Assembly (NCBI GenBank): GCA_947396885.1
Contig: OX377205.1
Span: forward strand, 59,678,969 to 59,742,968
Direction: 5' to 3'
Source: Heligmosomoides polygyrus polygyrus
Lineage: Eukaryota > Nematoda > Chromadorea > Rhabditida > Heligmosomidae
DNA length: 64,000 nt
In this document: one piece after another, positions 47,226 to 59,537 of the stretch
Numbering within the stretch: the stretch's first letter is position 1
How the letters are laid out: the number at the start of each line of letters is the position of its first letter
The notes under the pieces: generated by a model
What the model was told of the DNA's origin: nothing
Databases searched by the model: none
Seen by the model: the letters and a program-made list of their open reading frames with translations, nothing else
Made by a program: the position numbers and the translations under genes

Positions 47226-47388
47226 AGATTCATCAGCAACTTACAGCAATCTAAAAAATACTGCCGAAATCCTTGATAGCGCGGCTTATCAGTGAAACAT
47301 TTCAACATATCGCTTGCTGATAAGCCGCGCTATTAGGGATTTCGGCAGTATTTTCTCCGTAAACTTGCCGTAAGTCGTTGATGAATCT
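47226..47388. mobile_element. Hairpin MITE, family K copy 1
   Basis: Inverted ends AGATTCATCAGCAACTTACA / AAGTCGTTGATGAATCT and an inner stem GCGCGGCTTATCAG / CTGATAAGCCGCGC. Relatives at 59387 and 62628. Confidence 0.85.
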
Positions 47389-47639
47389 CGCCCCAGATAG
47401 ACTCAGTTCGAAGTATTAATCGAGGGAGGGGAACCTAAAAAGGACCACTCTCGGTACAAATGTAGCAAGGGCAGGACTTCCTTATTAGATCTGCACTGAG
47501 AATTGGTAATCCTCAAGTACTAAAACGATAACATCAGTAAAATGAAACAACTAAAGGCCAAGACAACATCTATCAATCGTTTTGGACACAAGCAAGGTAA
47601 GGTACTTTACCTCTTAGCCATCTGCAAACGTTCTAACCT

Positions 47640-48391
47640 AGCTCGCAAATGTTTTTTTTTTCATGTTTTCTGTGCTATTTTAATTCCATTAGTACAGTTG
47701 TTTTTTAAGGAATGAGTAAGTTTAATATATTTCAGTACTGAACACATTCGAATCTTCTGAAATGGTTTGAGAGTGGCCATCGTCAATAGAATTAGGTGAA
47801 AATCTATACGTAAAAGTATTTAGATAATTATTGTATTATCATTTATTAAAATTAAAATTATTTTCATAGCTCTTCAATATCATAAAATACAATGTAACAA
47901 CAATTTTGAACGAAGGACAACAACATCATCTAGAACAACAACAACTAACAATAACTTAAACATGCTTTGTTTCGCCTCTATCTTCATACAAAACGAATTG
48001 ATTTAGTTGTTACTACTGTATTAAGCGAAGTATTTAAAAAAAGTGTTTTAACTTGTACTAGCAACCAAATTTTACAATTGAAAAATACAGGTAACACTTA
48101 TGTTTAAACACAATTGTATTACTTTATAAAACTGTCACTGTTACTAACTATAAACCTAATGTTATTTATATATGTACACACATTTAAACATACATATACA
48201 TATATATACAAATTAAAAAAATTAATTATTATTGTTTATTTTATATAGTTTTATTTTTTATCTTTAATTTATAATAAATTTTGGTTTTTGATGCATAACT
48301 TCTCATTGACTTTAATTTATTAAATTAAATGTTTTTTATTAAATTTTTATGTTTTTTTATTAAATTATTTTTAAATATTTTAATGTAATCT
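47640..48391. other. AT-rich stretch, left part of the AT-rich island
   Basis: Strongly AT-rich with ATTTTT runs, unlike its surroundings. No ORF recognised. Confidence 0.5.
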
Positions 48392-48401
48392 TTATGTACC
48401 C

Positions 48402-49473
48402 GTTCGACTGTGTGGAAATCAAGTCCGTTTTGAACGCACTTGTGCACGCTGGTATACCATCGCCCTACATCCGACTTCTCGACGAATGCTTCTCGAACAC
48501 ATCGACTACCATCCAGCTGTTCGATCGAAAACTTAAAATTCCTATAGGGAAAGGAGTACGGCAGGGAGACACGACTTCTCCCAAGCTATTCACAGCGGCA
48601 CTCCAGGATGCCATGAAAGACTCGAACTGGGACGATAACGGCTACCTTGTCGACGGTAAACGGATCAGCAACCTTCGCTTCGCCGACGATATTGTTCTCA
48701 TCTCTACCAGCACGGCAGAAGTCGAGGAAATGCTGAACGAGCTCAATGTGGCAGGTATGAAGATTGGATTGGACATGAATATGTCCAAAACACAATTTAT
48801 GGTCAACCAGTGGTGTGACACGAGACTCGTAAGTTTAAATGGAGTCGCTCTGCAACAGGTCGACTCCTACGTCTATCTGGGAAGAGAGCTGAACATGGAT
48901 AACGACCTCGCTCCTAAAATCGCCCGCAGGAGACGCGCAGCATGGGCAGCCTTCAGTTCGATTCGCGAAGTCACCGATCAGGTCAAGGATCCCGGCCTCA
49001 GGGCCTCGATATTCAACGCCTCTGTACTGCCTGCGATGTGTTACCCGACGGAAACCTGGCCCGACAGCAAGACAATCGCCAAAGCAATGCAAATTACGCA
49101 TCGTGCACTGGAGAGATGTATTCTAAGGACAAGCCTTCGCCAGCAATGGCAAGAAGGCCTACGAGGCTCGGAGCTACGGGAGAACTCGCAATTAGCAGAC
49201 CCGCTGCAGTACATGAAGAAGTCCAAATATCGCTGGACCGGACACCTGCTTCAACGAAAGGACGATAGATGGAGTCTCCGTGTCACAGAATGGCTCCCAA
49301 GAGACCATAAGAGACCACTGGGACGACCGCCAACACGATGGGCAGACTCATTCTCAAGATCTTTCAGAAAGTCTATTTCACTGGATGCAAGCAGCCAGAG
49401 ATCGAGCGGTCTGGGAGAGTTGTGGTCCCCGCTGAGAAGACCTCCAGCCGACAAAGGACCATCAAAGCATTAA
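48402..49473 (+). pseudogene. RTE reverse transcriptase C-terminal half
   Basis: Open to the natural stop. Motifs: FDCVEI, GKGVRQGDTTSPKLF, LRFADDIVLIS (FADD active site), then the RTE thumb and C-terminus (VYLGRELNMDNDLAPKIARR, KYRWTGHLLQRKDDRW). The fingers and the endonuclease are missing. The apparent ATG (48394) lies in the target duplication, so it is host-derived. Confidence 0.93.
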
Positions 49474-49492
49474 AGTAAGTAAGTAAGTAGTA
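48402..49492 (+). mobile_element. 5'-truncated RTE-type LINE insertion
   Basis: Flanked by 10-bp duplications TTATGTACCC (48392-48401 and 49493-49502). The 3' end is the RTE-style (AAGT)n tail (TAAAGTAAGTAAGTAAGTAG). It starts in mid reverse transcriptase. The clear duplication and intact frame suggest a recent insertion. Confidence 0.95.
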
Positions 49493-49822
49493 TTATGTAC
49501 CCCCAGTTTTTAAATTACTTTATCTAATTATTTATTTATTTTTAGTGTATGAAAAATTATTATGCAATGTATGTATTTCAACTTAGAAACTTACCGGTCT
49601 CAAGAGGTAATAATAAAATGAAACCGACTATGTTTACGTAAAAGTATATCAAATAATCACTATCCGTCAAAATACTTCTTGCTTCCAATCTAATGCTATG
49701 TATAATAATAAAAACCTTATTACCTTTCTGAGAAGTGTTGTTATTTCGTAATTTAATATTTTTGTATTATAATTAAGTAAATTGGGTATAAGATGTAATA
49801 TATTATGTTGATTATATTTATA
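49493..49822 (-). pseudogene. AT-rich retroelement, probable C-terminal piece
   Basis: A minus-strand frame (49667-49822) rich in Leu, Asn and Ile reads away from the Helitron edge. It probably continues the RT protein at 54229-56310, from which the Helitron separates it. That link is inference from composition, strand and the A/T insertion site. Confidence 0.45.
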
Positions 49823-50152
49823 CAAGTGCTCCGACACGCCTGTCGGCGTGTCTCGCACTTGCGCGCTTCGCGCAACCTTAGAGAGTCACTAAGCCAAGAT
49901 CAGTCACTTCAAGCAGTTGCTCTGCTTGTGCAGCCTTCTAGGCATCTTAGTAGTAAAAAGAGGTATTTGAAAACCTTAATAATTTCGAACCTTGGTCTAC
50001 CTTCTTTAAGATCACGTGAGTAGTTCTTCGATACGAAGCCATCCAGCTCTCCCTCCCTCCGTCCTCAACATCACTTCAACGCCGGCACTATCTTCAGACA
50101 GTTCAGAGACGTAATTTATTTGCGTTAATCACTGCTTTCGTCCTCAGACTAT

Positions 50153-52500
50153 TGTGGAGCACTCCTTCGGCCCTGGTACCCGCGTGTCACCACCCCCCCC
50201 CCCCACCCCGATCGGTTAAATCGGAGAAAACCACCGGTCAGGCGATCGATAATATCGATCGATACTGGCCCCCACATTGAAACTTTCCACCTAATGTGGA
50301 GCACTCCTTCGGCCATGGTACCCGCGTGTCTCCCACCCCCTCCCCACCCCGATCGGTTAAATCTGGGAGAAAACCACCGGTCAGGCGATCGATAATATCG
50401 ATCGATACTGGCCCCCACATTGAAACTTTCCACCTAATGTGGAGCACTCCTTCGGCCATGGTACCCGCGTGTCTCCCACCCCCTCCCCACCCCGATCGGT
50501 TAAATCTGGGAGAAAACCACCGGTCAGGCGATCGATAATATCGATCGATACTGGCCCCCACATTGAAACTTTCCACCTAATGTGGAGCACTCCTTCGGCC
50601 ATGGTACCCGCGTGTCTCCCACCCCCTCCCCACCCCGATCGGTTAAATCTGGGAGAAAACCACCGGTCAGGCGATCGATAATATCGATCGATACTGGCCC
50701 CCTCATTGAAACTTTCCAGCTAATGTGGAGCACTCCTTCGGCCATAATACCCGCGTGTCTCCCACCCCCTCTCCACCCCGAACGGTGGTGGAATCTGGAA
50801 GAAAACCACTGTGTCCCACCCCTACCCCCCCCCCATCTCCACCCCGATCGGTTAAATCTGGGAGAAAACCATCGGTCAGGCGATCGATAATATCTACCGA
50901 TACTGGCCCCCACATTGAAACTTTCCACCTAATGTGGAGCACTCCTTCGGCCATAATATCCGCGTTTCTCCCACCCCCTCCCCACCCCGATCGGTTAAAT
51001 TTGGGAGAAAACCACCGGTCAGGCGATCGATAATATCGATCGATACTGGCCCCCACATTGAAACTTTCCACCTAATGTGGAGCACTCCTTCGGCCATGGT
51101 ACCCGCGTGTCTCCCACCCCCTCCCCACCCCGATCGGTTAAATCTGGGAGAAAACCACCGGTCAGGCGATCGATAATATCGATCGATACTGGCCCCCACA
51201 TTGAAACTTTCCACCTAATGTGGAGCACTCCTTCGGCCATGGTACCCGCGTGTCTCCCACCCCCTCCCCACCCCGATCGGTTAAATCTGGGAGAAAACCA
51301 CCGGTCAGGCGATCGATAATATCGATCGATACTGGCCCCCACATTGAAACTTTCCACCTAATGTGGAGCACTCCTTCGGCCATGGTACCCGCGTGTCTCC
51401 CACCCCCTCCCCACCCCGATCGGTTAAATCTGGGAGAAAACCACCGGTCAGGCGATCGATAATATCGATCGATACTGGCCCCCTCATTGAAACTTTCCAG
51501 CTAATGTGGAGCACTCCTTCGGCCATAATACCCGCGTGTCTCCCACCCCCTCTCCACCCCGAACGGTGGTGGAATCTGGAAGAAAACCACTGTGTCCCAC
51601 CCCTACCCCCCCCCCCCCATCTCCACCCCGATCGGTTAAATCTGGGAGAAAACCATCGGTCAGGCGATCGATAATATCCACCGATACTGGCCCCCACATT
51701 GAAACTTTCCACCTAATGTGGAGCACTCCTTCGGCCATAATATCCGCGTTTCTCCCACCCCCTCCCCACCCCGATCGGTTAAATCTGGGAGAAAACCACC
51801 GGTCAGGCGATCGATAATATCGATCGATACTGGCCCCCACATTGAAACTTTCCACCTAATGTGGAGCACTCCTTCGGCCATGGTACCCGCGTGTCTCCCA
51901 CCCCCTCCCCACCCCGATCGGTTAAATCTGGGAGAAAACCACCGGTCAGGCGATCGATAATATCGATCGATACTGGCCCCCACATTGAAACTTTCCACCT
52001 AATGTGGAGCACTCCTTCGGCCATGGTACCCGCGTGTCTCCCACCCACTCCCCACCCCGATCGGTTAAATCTGGGAGAAAACCACCGGTCAGGCGATCGA
52101 TAATATCGATCGATACTGGCCCCCTCATTGAAACTTTCCAGCTAATGTGGAGCACTCCTTCGGCCATAATACCCGCGTGTCTCCCACCCCCTCTCCACCC
52201 CGAACGGTGGTGGAATCTGGAAGAAAACCACTGTGTCCCACCCCTACCCCCCCCATCTCCACCCCGATCGGTTAAATCTGGGAGAAAACCATCGGTCAGG
52301 CGATCGATAATATCCACCGATACTGGCCCCCACATTGAAACTTTCCACCTAATGTGGAGCACTCCTTCGGCCATAATATCCGCGTGTCTCCCACCCCCTC
52401 CCCACCCCGAACGGTTAAATCTGGAAGAAAACGACTGTGTCCCACCCCCTAGCCCCCACCTCCACCCCGATCGGTTAAATCTGGGAGAAAACCACCGGCG
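50153..52500. repeat. 143-bp satellite with higher-order organisation
   Basis: Units begin GTGGAGCACTCCTTCGGCC. Three unit types: A (143 bp, ATGGTACCCGCGTGT), B (209-212 bp, with an extra CGAACGGTGGTGG block) and C (143 bp, ATAATATCCGCG). Order is A-A-A-B-C, A-A-A-B-C, A-A-B-C, so the higher-order unit is 781 then 784 bp. Each unit includes the GATCGATAATATCGATC palindrome. Long ORFs on both strands reflect absence of stops. Confidence 0.93.
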
Positions 52501-53129
52501 TGTCTCCCACCCCCTCCCCACCCCGATCAGTTCAAACTGGGATAAAACCACCGGCGTGTCTTCCAACCCCCCTCTCCACCCTGATTGGTTAAACCTGGGA
52601 GAAAACCACCGGTCAGGACCTCGATTAGCCCTAGGGCTGAAGTTTCGTGCCGCTTGAACGGCACCCACAGAAAACCGATAATATTGATCGATATCGATTG
52701 TCTCCCCTGCTGTGAAGGCCTTCCGTCAATGATCATCTAAATGCCCATGCACGGTCCCCGACGTGTTCGGCACGTCTACCGAGTCGCCACGCACGGTCGC
52801 CGACATGTTCTGCTCGTCTACTGAGTCGCCAGGCGCGTAGCAGCCGCCTGGGTATTTTCCGCCAATTTCTTGCCTTAATTGAAAAAATCGTAGCTAGAGG
52901 TGATCGCATTAGGACACTTGAACCTATTCGGTCCATTTGGCGAGTAATCTCCTTCATCTTCCAACTTGTTATGAATAGCATTATCTTAACATTCCATGAT
53001 TGTAATTGTTTATTTTGTTTGGTCGGTTCGTTTGTCTAACTAGTTTAATCGCTTTCCCTCATTCTGTTCCTTGCGTTCTTTCTGTTGTTGTGGAGCCATG
53101 GATCACTTAAATTTAGCGTGCCCTCCATG

Positions 53130-53163
53130 GGTGCATAAATAAATAAATAAATAAATAAATAAA
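53130..53163. repeat. (AAAT)n microsatellite
   Basis: ATAAATAAATAAATAAAT tract. It ends a segment absent from Helitron copy 1, probably the tail of a small retroposed insert. Confidence 0.8.
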
Positions 53164-54228
53164 TTGTGTCCCGTAATTTCCCCTGTTTTATGACTCATCG
53201 CCGATCGATAGTGTGACTCATCGCTTAGCGGTCGTCGATCGATAGTGTGACTAATCGCTTAGCGGATTATTATATAGTATGATAGTGTGATGAGGCAAAA
53301 TAACGCAAATGCGCCACACAGCAGAGCTGGGAAGGAACAATGAGCTATGACCCACGGACGCGTCTTGCGAAACCTTGTCATATGAGTGTTCCTTGGTCTT
53401 GACATATAGCCAAAAACAACAGAGACGTCTTTCGAGACCTCTTCATATGGGTGCCACCACCCGTCTGGCAGTTAGACGTCGATGGTAAACAACAGTATTG
53501 GACAATTGCCAAATATCCCTCCAACTTACAGAAAGAAGTACACAAAGTCCAAGGGGCTAACTTCGGACCAAAAACCCTTCCTCTTTTATACATAGAGCGA
53601 TTTGGTGGTCACTCATTATTCCGCCTCAGTAGAACTCGTCCCCATTACTACTGGTCCCACTCAATGATCTTCCTTAGCGGGCGACGTGTTCGGCACGTCT
53701 TCTGAACCCCCAGGGACGTCGGACAACGTCTTCGGCACGCCTTCTGAATCCCCAGGCACGTGGGCGACGTGTTCGGCACGTCTTCTGTAGTTTGTTCAAT
53801 ATCGATTGATGGTGATCTACACTTCAAAAACGAACTTCATAATCATGTTCAGCGACCTCGATTACCCCCAGGGCTGAAGTTTCGGACCGCTTGGACGACA
53901 TCCATAAAAATCGATAATTTGATCGATATCGATCGATGGTGATCTAAACTTCAAAAGCGAACTTCATAATCATGTTCAGCGACCTCGATTACCCCCGGGC
54001 TGAAGTTGACGACGTGTTCGGCACGTCTACTGCATCGCCTGGCACGTTTGGCGACGTGTTCAGCTCGTCTACTGAGCTGCCAGGCACGTAGAAGGCGTCT
54101 TGGTATTTTCCGTTATTTTCTTGCCTTAATTTATGCCCCGTAACTTCCCCGTAATTTCCTCTATTTTATGACTCATCGCGTCGATCGATAGTGTGGCTCA
54201 TCGCTTAACGGGTTATTATATAGTGTGA

Positions 54229-56310
54229 TAATAAATGCTTGTTTCTATTTAAACATTTTAATATATTTCTTATAATTGTATCTATTGGATAGTTATTTTT
54301 CATAAGCCTAATTATCAGTTTGGCAATGTTTTCAACTAATTGTAAGTCATTAAAAGCTGTACAGCATCTAATAATTCTTAATGTTTCTGTGATTATTATA
54401 GATTTTTTAATCTTGATAGCTATATTTGAGCTGAAATGTGGGAATCTAATAATGTAAAATTTAAAACTGTCTATTTTATTATATAATTTTGTTATTAATT
54501 TATTCTCGACAATTCTGATATTAAGATCGAGATAATCGCAATCGTAATCTGACTGATGCGTTGCTTCAAATTGAAGAGAATTTTCGTATGTTTCGTAAAG
54601 TAATTCTTGTATGTATTCATTGTTTTCATTATGAATTATAAGAATATCATCCATGTATCTAAATGGATGTATGTTTATAAAACGATTTTGTGTTACTAGC
54701 TTTTTGCAAAATTTATATTCAAATATTGATAACGTAAGATCAGCAAGTAGTGAACTGCAATTACTTCCTTGCGGTACTCCTTCAATCTGTTTATAGATTA
54801 TTCCTGAAAAATTGTAAAACTATTTTTAAGTAAATATTCAGTGAAAAACATTAAATCTTCCGCTGTATAATATCTTTAATTATTTTGGTTATTATTATTT
54901 GTATAAAAAATATTATTATGTCTGCAATATATTTTTTCCCAGCATTACTGAAACATATTCTGTTTAATTCCTTTACATATTTCAAAATAATATTATGGGG
55001 AAGACTAGTAAATATATTGGTAAAATCTGCTGAAAACAGATTACAATTTTCGATATTAATTTTACTAATTTTTTCAGAAATATCTATGTTATTAATAGAC
55101 CAATAACCAATGAAATTTCTATTTCTCGATGTTATTTCATCAGTATATTTAATGAAATGTTTTTTGAAGAAGTAAAAACTTTAGTTATTTTTTTTTTGAA
55201 AGAGGTTTTATGGAGCTATTATATGCTCCAGTGATAAATCTAAATTTAATTGGCTTTTTGTGTAGCTTTGGTAAACAATATATCAATGGAACTCTTCCTG
55301 TTTGTTCAATTTTAAATTTGTTATTTAAACGTAGTATTTTGTGTAGGTTAATAATTTCCGGTTCTGTCTCGTTATTATATATTTAACATGTTTGATTAGA
55401 GTAACAAATTTTTAATTTACTGTTTTCTAAAATAATTCCCATTTCTTTAGCTAAAGTTATCAAACAGAATTTTTTACAAATGAAACCATAATTGTTACTT
55501 GCTTTATCAAGAGGGCATACAACAAAATTCTTTTTAGAAAAAATTCAAGTATTCTATATTATGTGTATTAAATTTGCTAACGGATTTATAGTTTTCTATA
55601 ATAATATGATGTAGTAAAGATTGCCAGATTTTTTTTCTTTAAGATATTGAGTTTTTCTTTAATCAAATTAAGGTGAAAATCTTTTAACTTATATTCATTC
55701 GTCACCTTGTCTAGAAATAAGGAAAAAACTTCTTCGAACCAGAGTTGAATATCTTCTTTCGAAACATTAAGTTTCGGAGCAAACTTTGTGCCTTTCATAA
55801 TTATATTTCTAATAAATTTATCTGAAATTATTTGTAGATTACCAGTGATAATATGCTCACGTGTTTTGTCAACAAATTTTTTATATTTTTCTTCTTTACA
55901 TAAGCATTTGCTATCGAAGATTGAATTTAAATCTGACAAGGTTGTATTTCTAATTAATGCATTATAGTTGAACATTTTTTGGAGAAAGAAGGTTGTGATT
56001 TAAATACACATCTAAAAGATAATTTTTTTTTAATTAGAATTATTTTCTATAATTTCACGTGTATATCTATTATTAAGTATTTTATTCAAGTTAGCTATAT
56101 CTAGAACATTACTTATATATGTGACTCCTATGTTAATATAGATATTATTCTTTTGTTCTGATTGTAAACATAAACTTTTATTTTTTTAAAACTAAATTTA
56201 CATAACATACTAACAAGAATTCTATCTTTATACTGATCCATATAATTCAAACTATCTTTATTATCTGTAATTTTTTTTGCCTTTTTAAGAATTTTTTCAT
56301 CAAAGTATTA
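54229..56310 (-). pseudogene. AT-rich retroelement with an unusual reverse transcriptase, decayed
   Basis: Minus-strand frames, broken by stops and shifts, give in order: an N-terminal part (55586-55975, with EHIITGNLQIISDK and KGTKFAPKL), DKASNNYGFICKK (about 55500), IYCLPKLHKKPIKF (about 55260), EGVPQGSNCSSLLADL (about 54750), FRYMDDILI (54640-54665, catalytic YMDD), and DYLDLNI...FPHFSSNI (54400-54520). This motif set belongs to a family I recall from cnidarian and mollusc genomes, distinct from LINE, Gypsy and RTE. I cannot name the clade with confidence. Much more AT-rich than its neighbours. Confidence 0.7.
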
Positions 56311-56429
56311 ATGTATCTATACATTTCAATTGTTGAGTGAATGTTGAGAGTGATTTTGTATAAATAATTATATCCCGGTAAGTTTTTCGAATTTTAAAAG
56401 GTTTAATGCTCTTTGAAAATGCTTTCTTT

Positions 56430-57362
56430 AAAGCTCTTTGAAAACTAGAGAAAAAACGCTTTCGAACCATATAGAAATTATTTTTCACCAGGGAGGTCTT
56501 CATAGGGGCAGTGGGGGTTCAATTTATGGTCCATTGTTGCAGAAATACGTGCCAAAAATCGAACCCCCCGCTCCGTATGAGGAACCCTTTTTTGAAAACC
56601 GGTCTCTATATGGTAAGATAGCATCTTTTCTCGATTTTTCAAAAAACAATTGGAATTTTTGAATTTCAAAAAGCGAACCGAGTTTTGATCAAATTTGTGA
56701 AGAACTGCTCGTAGACTCTGCACCATCGGCACTGGAGTGATTTCATAAAAATAATCATAACTCTATTCATTTTTTGAAATTCAGAATTTCCTATAGTTTT
56801 TCTAAAAACAAAGAAAAGATGTTTTCTAACCATATAGAAACCAGTTTTCAAAAACGAGATTTTCATACGGGGCGGGGGGGGGTTCGATTTTTGGCACGTA
56901 CTCTGCAACAATGGACCAGAAATCGAACCCACCGCCTTCTATGAAGACCTCCCTGTTGAAAACTAATTTCTACACGGTTCGAAAGCGCTTTTTGTTTCGT
57001 TTTCAAAAAGCAATTGTGATTTTTGATTTTCAAAGAATGTACCGAGTTATGATCAATTTTGTGAAATCACCCCAATGACTCCGGTGATGGGCCGACCAAC
57101 TCCTCTTGTCACGGTTTTACAAAAAAATGTCTATAACTCGGTTCATTTTTTGAAATTCAAAAATCCCAATTGCTTTTCGAAAACTAGAGGAAATGCGCTT
57201 TCGAACCATGTAGAAATTAGTTTTCAACAGGGAGGTCTTCATAGGGGGCGGGGGAGGGGATCGATTTCTGGTAGATTTTTGCCAAAAATCGGCCAGAAAT
57301 CGAAACCCCCGCCCCCTGTGAAGACCACCTTATTGAAAAACGATTCATGCATGGTCAGTTAA
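56430..57362. repeat. Large inverted repeat plus a third direct copy
   Basis: 56440-56720 is mirrored by 56730-57010 (GAACCATATAGAAATTA, GGGAGGTCTTCATAGGGG, AAAAATCGAAC and TCAAAAAACAATTG blocks). A third unit runs 57110-57340. Probably a foldback-type or MITE cluster. ORFs in it are in repeat sequence. Confidence 0.75.
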
Positions 57363-57419
57363 CATAATTGGTGGGGGGCGTAAATTTTCGGCAAAAATCG
57401 AACCCCACGCTTGACCCTG

Positions 57420-57800
57420 ATTCTAACGTCTATACCATTTTAAGACGTTTTTTTGCGCATTTTTCCAGCGGTACGTTGTGGTATTCAACATGGTGATGTA
57501 TAAATGTTCAACACCAGTGATACACAGGTTCAAAGTGCACGAAGCAGCACTGGGCACAGTACGGGCAGCGTATAAAATCTACAGGCTCCTCATAGTCTGT
57601 TTCCATACATGGACCAAAGGCCTTGGGAAAAACCATCTTGCTAGGATTTTCAAAGCAGACCACGTTGTGACGTCGGAGGTGGTCCAAATGAGAAATGAGG
57701 TGTGCGTATCCCGCAAATTAAGCTAAACGGCATCGATACACTCTTTCCCTCATGTCTGCCTGTCACCTGGAAATCCGAGGTCTGATGAAGGTTTTCTAGA
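57420..57800 (+). repeat. Dispersed repeat family V, copy B
   Basis: Matches copy A from the TTTTTCCAGC block through the ORF and on to GTCACCTGGAAATCC. Confidence 0.75.
57480..57726 (+). CDS. Repeat-borne ORF of family V, copy B
   Basis: About 81 codons in the same frame as the other copies (KVHEAALGTVRAAYK and on to TSEVVQM), ending TAA. No indel relative to them. Confidence 0.4.
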
Positions 57801-58019
57801 ACCTAACATCAACAATGTCCGCCGACCGTCGAATGAACATTGGGCATATGATAACGTTTTCGGGTCGAACTCTTGTTTCGCCTCTCGGCCGCACCGTCGG
57901 ATCCTTGACGGCTTTGTCGTGGTAATAACTTCGCATCATCAATTGTAGCTGCCACCTATGTCATGGTTTCCTCAGGAAGAACACCTTAACTACGTCGATT
58001 GAGGCAAGTTTGAAAAAAT

Positions 58020-58668
58020 CGATAAAATGTACGAGATCCACAAAAACGACTATTTGATCAATATCGATTGACGGTGATTGATACTTTAAAAACGAACTTC
58101 AGATTCGTGTTCAGCGACCTTGATTACCCCCGGGCTGAAGTTTCGTGCCGCTTGAACGACATTCACAAAAGATCGATAATATCGATTGATATCGATTGAT
58201 GATTATTGATACCTCAAAAACAAACTTCAGAATCGTGTTCGCGACCTCGATTACCCCCAGGGCTGTACTTTCCTGCCGCTTAAACGACATCCACAGAAAA
58301 TCGATAATACCGATCGATAGTGATTTGTCGACTTCAGATTCGTGTTCAACGACCTCGATTACTCCCAGGGTTGAATTTTCGTGCCGCTTGAACGACATCT
58401 ACAAAATATCGATCGATATCGATTGCCTCCCCTGCTGTGAACGCCCCCACCCCTCGATGATCATCTAAATGCCCAGGCACGGTTGCCGACGTGTTCGGCA
58501 CGTTTACAGCTCTCCATGCACGGCTGCCGACGTGTTCGGCACGTCTACGGCTCGACAGGTACGATGTCAATGTTCAGCAATCGTTTCCAATGCTCAGTGC
58601 CCCCACTTCAGTTGTGACGGACGGACAGACGGACACACACACACTGCTTGCTCTTTTATATTTAGTAG
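58020..58668 (-). mobile_element. Helitron family A copy 2 (3' end not found)
   Basis: The minus strand begins TCCTACTAAATATAAAAGAG after a host A, as in copy 1. It contains about four diverged 108-bp units and two 41-bp units, so its arrays are much shorter than in copy 1. Confidence 0.55.
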
Positions 58669-59386
58669 GATATTCATTTTACTATTGCAGTTGTCTTCAA
58701 TTCTGACTATTCCCATGTAGTTCATGCCTAGCTTGGCCCGTCATTAGTGACGTATTAAATAAATAAATAAATATTAGTGTCGGTGAGGTGAGTGCCACCA
58801 CAGTGTACTCACAGCATAGGAGCGGACCTCATGACCTCCAACATGACCTATCACCTCGATCAACATTGTCATCTCTGCTATGCTTGCGAAGTCGCCCGGT
58901 CATAATAAGCTCCTGCTAACGCCACCTTTACAATATCTGCTGACCCTCGAGTGGTTATTCACCTACTGACATTGATGTGTGGATCTCCACTGATGCCTTC
59001 TTTCGAGAGACGAAGCTGGCGGAAAGGATAGCAATTGTCCTACAGGATTTCGAACTGCGACAGCTGGAAATCGATGAAGTGGGGAATTTGGAGGCAGTGG
59101 AAGAGTTTCAACTAAAAGAGGATTGTGCCGAACTCACGACGCTGCTAACCAGTGGAGGCGCAATCACGTTTTCGGGAGTACAAACAGTTTTGGAGGAAAA
59201 GGCTTGGATAAGCAAGAACTGTTATCCTACACAAGCTTGACAACCTGGGAAAATGGAACTGTATCGCGATTCCCGGCTTGGGCTGCGGCAAAGTACACTG
59301 GGCAGGAACTGTGAAATAATCTTGCAGCAGGGAAAGTGCTAGCCACTGGCTTAGATTGAAACATCATCATCACACATCCTGGGGTC
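58669..59386. other. Unassigned, with an 87-codon ORF
   Basis: Plus-strand ORF 58977-59240 is acidic and helical (LQDFELRQLEIDEVGNLEAV). It is protein-like but not recognised and no splice partners were found. A short (AAAT)n tract lies near 58757. Confidence 0.3.
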
Positions 59387-59537
59387 GGATTCATCAACGA
59401 CTTACATAACAGAGAATTCACAGCGGAAGACTCAGATAACGCGGCTTATCGCTCATCATGTCACTTGATAAGCCGTGTTGTCAGCGATTTCGGCTGTAAG
59501 TTTCTCTGTTAAATTGCTGTAAGTCGTTAATGAATCC
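59387..59537. mobile_element. Hairpin MITE, family K copy 2
   Basis: Ends GGATTCATCAACGACTTACA / TGTAAGTCGTTAATGAATCC. Inner stem ACGCGGCTTATCG / TGATAAGCCGTGT. Confidence 0.85.

Larger units (their letters stand above)
49823..54228 (-). mobile_element. Non-autonomous Helitron, family B copy 2, with expanded satellite
   Basis: Minus-strand ends TCACACTATATAATAACCCG (5', after host A) and ...GTGTCGGAGCACTTG (3', before host T), the same ends as 13455-15691. It is colinear with that copy but carries about 16 units of the 143-bp satellite instead of two, and an extra 52880-53160 segment ending in (AATA)n. No protein of its own. It sits inside the AT-rich retroelement. Confidence 0.68.

Noticed and set aside
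49823..52736. ORFs of 80-240 codons repeated on both strands
   Set aside because: Products of the 143-bp satellite. Each unit gives the same peptide in several frames.
58977..59240. Small acidic protein gene
   Set aside because: No initiation context, splice partner or family match that I can support. Kept only as an unassigned ORF.
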